From SZUA-36 sp963704855 (GTDB taxonomy: Bacteria > Pseudomonadota > Gammaproteobacteria > Xanthomonadales > SZUA-36): a DNA stretch of 64,000 nt. Position numbers and translations under genes: made by a program. How positions within the stretch are numbered: position 1 is the first letter of the stretch; every line of letters starts with the position of its first letter. The stretch spans positions 124,001 through 188,000 of the forward strand of contig CAVPHY010000017.1 of the NCBI GenBank assembly GCA_963704855.1, written 5' to 3'. Below, one piece after another: positions 60,520 to 64,000 of this stretch. Below the pieces are notes generated by a model. The model ran no database searches. It was not told where the DNA came from and worked only from the letters and a program-made list of their open reading frames with translations.

Positions 60520-61992
60520 ATGACTATGAATGCTACAGACAGAAAATGTGATATCGGCCTGATCGGCCTCGCCGTTATGGGCGAAAACCTTGTCCTTAAT
60601 ATGGCAAGCCATGATTTCAAAGTGGCGGTATTCAATCGCACCACCAGCAAGGTTGATGACTTCATGGCTGGCCGCGCCAAGGGTAAAAACATCGTCGGAT
60701 GCCACAGTGTTGAAGCGCTTATCGCCAACCTGGAGCGCCCCCGCAAGGTATTTTTACTGGTAAAGGCCGGCGCGGCGGTCGATGCCCTGGTCGAATCGAT
60801 TATCCCGCATCTCGAGCCGGGCGATATCATCATCGATGGCGGTAACTCGCACTTCCCCGACACCATCCGGCGCACGGCCTACGTGGAAAGCAAGGGTCTT
60901 TTATTCGTCGGAACAGGTGTATCCGGTGGTGAAGAGGGTGCGCTCATGGGTCCTTCGATCATGCCGGGCGGATCGGCTGCGGCATGGCCCCACGTCAAGG
61001 AAATATTCCAGTCCATCGCGGCCAAGGTCGACGATGGCTCGCCCTGTTGCGAGTGGATTGGCAACGATGGCGCCGGCCATTTTGTGAAGATGGTGCACAA
61101 CGGTATCGAGTACGGCGATATGCAGATGATCTGCGAAGCCTACGCCCTGATGCGTAATGTACTGGGAATGGCGCCTGCCGAGATATCAGCCGTATTCGGC
61201 AAGTGGAATGAAGGCGAGCTGGACAGTTACCTTATCGAAATCACCCGTGACATCCTGGCCAAGGTGGACGATGAAACCGGTAAGCCGATGGTCGATGTCA
61301 TCATGGACAAGGCCGGTCAAAAAGGCACGGGCCGCTGGACTTCGCTTACCGCACTTGACCTGGGCGTACCGGCCCAGACGATCGTGGAGGCCGTTTTTGC
61401 CCGTGCTCTGAGTGCTATCAAGGATGAGCGGCTGATTGCCGCGAAGCAACTGACCGGCCCGGAGGCCATGTTCACAGGGGATAAAACAGCTTTCCTTGAG
61501 CAATTACGACAGGCGCTTTTTGCATCGAAGATCTGTTCCTACGCCCAGGGCTACCAGTTGATGCGGGCAGCTGCCAAAGAATACAACTGGGATTTTAACT
61601 ACGGCGAAATCGCGTTGATGTGGCGTGGTGGCTGCATCATTCGCGCGCAGTTCCTCGGTGACATCAAGAAGGCCTACGACAAACACCCCGGTCTGCAAAA
61701 CCTGCTGCTGGATGTTTACTTCAAAAACGCGATCGAGAACAGTCAATCGGCATGGCGGCAAGTGATTGCCACCGCCGTGCTCAATGGTGTTCCCACGCCG
61801 ACTTTCAGCTCGGCACTGGCCTATTACGATGGTTATCGCAGCGCGGTTCTGCCTGCAAGCCTGTTGCAGGCCCAGCGCGACTATTTCGGCGCCCACACCT
61901 ATGAGCGCGTGGATAAGCCGGCCGGTGAGTATTTTCACACCAACTGGACCGGTACCGGCGGCGATACCGTTTCGACCACTTACAACGTTTGA
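60520..61992 (+). CDS. gnd: 6-phosphogluconate dehydrogenase (decarboxylating)
   Basis: A 490-residue NADP-type 6-phosphogluconate dehydrogenase producing ribulose-5-phosphate, CO2 and NADPH. The nucleotide loop is IGLAVMGENLVLNMASHDFK with the NADP-preferring NRTTSKV. The catalytic Lys and the substrate residues lie in GGNSHFPDTIRR, VSGGEEGALMGPSIMPGG, and HFVKMVHNGIEYGDMQMI. The signature IMDKAGQKGTGRWTS follows, and the C-terminal tail is present. Its place between a uronate epimerase and a sugar-acid kinase, without zwf or pgl, suggests that 6-phosphogluconate here comes from gluconate rather than from glucose-6-phosphate. An in-frame ATG two codons later is possible. Confidence 0.95.
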   Translation: MTMNATDRKCDIGLIGLAVMGENLVLNMASHDFKVAVFNRTTSKVDDFMAGRAKGKNIVGCHSVEALIANLERPRKVFLLVKAGAAVDALVESIIPHLEPGDIIIDGGNSHFPDTIRRTAYVESKGLLFVGTGVSGGEEGALMGPSIMPGGSAAAWPHVKEIFQSIAAKVDDGSPCCEWIGNDGAGHFVKMVHNGIEYGDMQMICEAYALMRNVLGMAPAEISAVFGKWNEGELDSYLIEITRDILAKVDDETGKPMVDVIMDKAGQKGTGRWTSLTALDLGVPAQTIVEAVFARALSAIKDERLIAAKQLTGPEAMFTGDKTAFLEQLRQALFASKICSYAQGYQLMRAAAKEYNWDFNYGEIALMWRGGCIIRAQFLGDIKKAYDKHPGLQNLLLDVYFKNAIENSQSAWRQVIATAVLNGVPTPTFSSALAYYDGYRSAVLPASLLQAQRDYFGAHTYERVDKPAGEYFHTNWTGTGGDTVSTTYNV

Positions 61993-62005
61993 GCTGGATA
62001 AATAG

Positions 62006-63088
62006 ATGAGCCTATTGAATATACGCAAAGATAACTGCGAGCTGGATTTCCTGTCTCTCGGTTCCCTTGTTCACCGCCTCGATCCGGGTGTAATCCCTTT
62101 CCGTAAAGCCCGCTCAGTTGAAATCCACGTCTCCGGCGGCGAATACAATGTCGCTGCCGGTTTGGCCGATTGCTTCGGTCTGAACACCGGTATCGTCAGC
62201 GCCATGGTCGATTACGGCATCGGTGAACTGGTTGAATCCCGCGTCAAGGAAATGGGTGTTAAACCCTTCTTCAAGCGTTTCGCCCACAACGGTGTCGATG
62301 GCCCCAATATCGCGGCCGTTTACAGTGACCGCGGTTATGGCGTACGCCCACCGGTGGTGTTCTATAACCGCGCCAACGAGGCGGGTGCCATGCTCAAGGC
62401 CGGTGATTTTGACTGGGACGAGATCTTCGGGCGGGGTGTGCGCTGGTTCCATTCCGGCGGCATCTACGCCGCACTTTCCAAAACCACGTCGGGTTTGATT
62501 ATCGAGGCCATGAAGGCGGCCAAGAAGCACGGCGCAATCACCTCTTTCGACCTGAATTACCGCCCGAAATTGTGGGCGCCCAACGGTGGTCTCGAGCAGG
62601 CCCAGAAAACCTTCCGCGCCATCGTCGAGCACGTCGATGTACTGCTCGGTAACGAGGAAGATTTGCAGCTGGGCCTGGGTATTGAAGGCCAGGATGTGGA
62701 ATCATCATCGAAGCTCGACACACGCGCCTTTCTCGGTATGATCGAAAAGGTCAGGGCTGCATTTCCGAATATCCAGTCCGTCGCCACCACCTTGCGGGAA
62801 GTGGAATCCAGCAACCGCCACCAATGGGGTGCAGTGGTCTGGTGCCAGGGCGAGCAGGCTGTCAGCCCGGTGCGTGAACTGGGTGTAATCGACCGGATCG
62901 GCGGCGGCGACGGTTTTGCCACCGGCCTGATCTACGGCTTTCTCAACGGTCGCAGCCTCGATGAAACCGTACGGCTGGGTTGGGCACATGGCGCCCTGCT
63001 GACAACTTTCCCCGGCGACACCACCATGGCCAAATTGTCCGAGGTGGAAGCATTCGCCAAGGGCGGCTCGGCCAGGGTACAAAGGTAG
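62006..63088 (+). CDS. PfkB-family sugar-acid kinase
   Basis: A 360-residue ribokinase/PfkB-family kinase. The substrate-side start is SVEIHVSGGEYNVAAGLADC, FDLNYRPKLW and VDVLLGNEEDLQLG are family motifs, and the catalytic Asp is in RIGGGDGFATGLIYG. Relatives are annotated as 2-keto-3-deoxygluconate kinases. In this operon, between Gnd and with a mannonate-type epimerase, a gluconate kinase would close the route to 6-phosphogluconate, but a KDG kinase cannot be excluded from sequence. No signal peptide is seen. The gene starts 13 bases after gnd. Confidence 0.85.
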   Translation: MSLLNIRKDNCELDFLSLGSLVHRLDPGVIPFRKARSVEIHVSGGEYNVAAGLADCFGLNTGIVSAMVDYGIGELVESRVKEMGVKPFFKRFAHNGVDGPNIAAVYSDRGYGVRPPVVFYNRANEAGAMLKAGDFDWDEIFGRGVRWFHSGGIYAALSKTTSGLIIEAMKAAKKHGAITSFDLNYRPKLWAPNGGLEQAQKTFRAIVEHVDVLLGNEEDLQLGLGIEGQDVESSSKLDTRAFLGMIEKVRAAFPNIQSVATTLREVESSNRHQWGAVVWCQGEQAVSPVRELGVIDRIGGGDGFATGLIYGFLNGRSLDETVRLGWAHGALLTTFPGDTTMAKLSEVEAFAKGGSARVQR

Positions 63089-63098
63089 GAGACCGAAC

Positions 63099-63620
63099 AT
63101 GACAGCAGCACTGGCAAGCTTCAGCAAGTACAGAAACACATTCCTGATCGATGTGGCTTTGTTAACGACCCTGTACCTGCTACCCAGCCTCTCCCACGCC
63201 ACCGCACTGCCCCTGTACATGTTCGAGCCAATGCGCATTGCGCTGATCATCGCGCTGCTGTTCACCAACCGCGCCAATGCCTACTTCATCGCCTTCACCA
63301 TTCCACTGGCCTCCGCCATGATCACCGGCCACCCGGTACCATTCAAAGCCCTGTTGATGGGTATTGAGCTCTCGATCCTCGTGGCGAGCTACGTTTACCT
63401 GGCGCAGGCGACGCGTATTCCGGCCTTTGCCGCGTTAGCCGCAGCCATCCTTATCAGCAAGCTGATTTATTACACGATGAAGTTTGCTGCCTTAAGTGCA
63501 GGCCTGCTCAGCGGTGGCCTGGTTTCAACCCCCCTGCAGACCCAGGTAATTTTGGCCGTGGCTACCGCCGCAGTCTTTGGCCTTGTTGAGTACTACCGCA
63601 CGAGAAGCAATCAGCGATAG
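63099..63620 (+). CDS. Small membrane protein at the end of the uronate operon
   Basis: I do not recognise this 173-residue protein. It has about six hydrophobic helices (for example RIALIIALLFTNRANAYFIA and FAALAAAILISKLIYY). A segment between helices, MITGHPVPFKALLMGIELSI, recalls small ECF-type substrate-binding subunits, but I cannot support that family. It starts 10 bases after the kinase, so it is almost certainly in the uronate operon, and could be a transporter part or membrane anchor. Confidence 0.65.
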   Translation: MTAALASFSKYRNTFLIDVALLTTLYLLPSLSHATALPLYMFEPMRIALIIALLFTNRANAYFIAFTIPLASAMITGHPVPFKALLMGIELSILVASYVYLAQATRIPAFAALAAAILISKLIYYTMKFAALSAGLLSGGLVSTPLQTQVILAVATAAVFGLVEYYRTRSNQR

Positions 63621-63647
63621 CGATACATACCCTGCAAAGGGCTCAAA

Positions 63648-64000
63648 TCAATCCTGAACCCCGGGAAACTTCAGTCGAAGGCCAAACTCCCTGCGCAACA
63701 ACAGGTAGCTGATCACCGCCTGCAACGCAACGGCCATGACCGACAAAAACCACACATGCCTGATCTCAAAACCCGTGGTTTGAGACACCCAGATAACGGG
63801 TACGACAAAAGTGACAATGCGGGTTGCGGTGCTAAGCATGGCAGGCCAGGTGTTGCCCATCGCCTGGAAGAGCCCGGAGCAGGTAAAGATGAACGCCGTG
63901 GGAACAAAGTTCCAGGAAATGATCGTGAGAAACGTGACCGCGACCGCTATGCCCGCAGGATCGTCGCTAAAGCCTTTCACCAGCACAGCCGCTTCGAACT
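63648..64000 (-). CDS. MATE-family efflux transporter, C-terminal part
   Basis: The last 117 codons of a membrane transporter that enters the window from the right edge on the minus strand. Hydrophobic helices and the run WNFVPTAFIFTCSGLFQAMG, followed by NTWPAMLSTATRIVTFVVPV, are typical of the second half of MATE multidrug/sodium antiporters. The end is LLLRREFGLRLKFPGVQD. The start is outside the window. It is convergent with the membrane protein gene before it. Confidence 0.85.
   Translation of the reverse strand, partial: FEAAVLVKGFSDDPAGIAVAVTFLTIISWNFVPTAFIFTCSGLFQAMGNTWPAMLSTATRIVTFVVPVIWVSQTTGFEIRHVWFLSVMAVALQAVISYLLLRREFGLRLKFPGVQD

Noticed and set aside
62006..63088. Firm naming of the kinase as kdgK
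   Set aside because: Context with Gnd and a C2 epimerase makes gluconate just as likely, and the sequence cannot decide.

Overview
The window looks like chromosome of a free-living, probably marine, Gram-negative gammaproteobacterium. Signs of this are a TonB-dependent receptor, outer-membrane barrels, a Tat-exported molybdenum enzyme, PdxB, a GlmU N-terminal domain and a polyhydroxyalkanoate granule gene. I cannot name the genus. No rRNA, tRNA, CRISPR array, prophage or complete insertion sequence was seen.

Layout. 1-6100: the 5' end of glmU, an exported S9 peptidase, and a run of small minus-strand genes (GNAT acetyltransferase, ICMT-like methyltransferase, small membrane proteins, ABM monooxygenase-like protein, hotdog-like protein). 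6183-10130: the four-gene Anbu cluster (proteasome-like protease, transglutaminase, alpha-E protein, ATP-grasp ligase). 10207-18457: a glycogen cluster glgC-glgB-glgP-glgX without glgA, with a 167-bp inverted-repeat element at the glgB stop codon. 18642-35810: a maltodextrin/starch utilisation locus with a LacI regulator, TonB-dependent receptor, flavin-dependent halogenase homologue, two SLC45-like MFS carriers, two GH13 enzymes, a GH97 alpha-glucosidase and MalQ. A 14-bp LacI-type operator is repeated in two of its promoter regions, with a weaker copy in a third. Glucokinase lies just downstream on the other strand.

36947-47311: an uncharacterised envelope and lipid-related set (alpha/beta hydrolase, RND exporter, YCF48-like protein, DUF1329, frameshifted DUF1302, Pla-1/cef-type lipase). 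47645-50047: PHA granule protein, FFLEELY-motif protein and patatin phospholipase, with an FNR/ANR-like box upstream of the first. 50075-55208: exported amidohydrolase, secreted CotH-like protein and an IorAB-type molybdenum hydroxylase. 55205-58313: a small ORF that looks like a GH2 start joined to a GH88 end, a small conserved protein, pdxB and a LarA-family nickel epimerase. 58472-63088: SDR oxidoreductase, UxaE-type epimerase, Gnd and a PfkB kinase. The window ends in a small membrane protein and the end of a MATE transporter.

How the genes fit together. Maltodextrins would be imported by the receptor, cut in the periplasm by GH13 and GH97 enzymes, moved inward by the MFS carriers, rearranged by MalQ, phosphorylated by glucokinase, and stored or mobilised by the glycogen genes. 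The most novel proposal is the block at 57021-63088. I read it as a route from hexuronates through mannonate and gluconate to 6-phosphogluconate and the pentose phosphate pathway, using a nickel-dependent C2 epimerase in place of a dehydratase. The GH2/GH88 chimera beside it may be the scar of a lost polysaccharide-degrading locus that once supplied the uronates.
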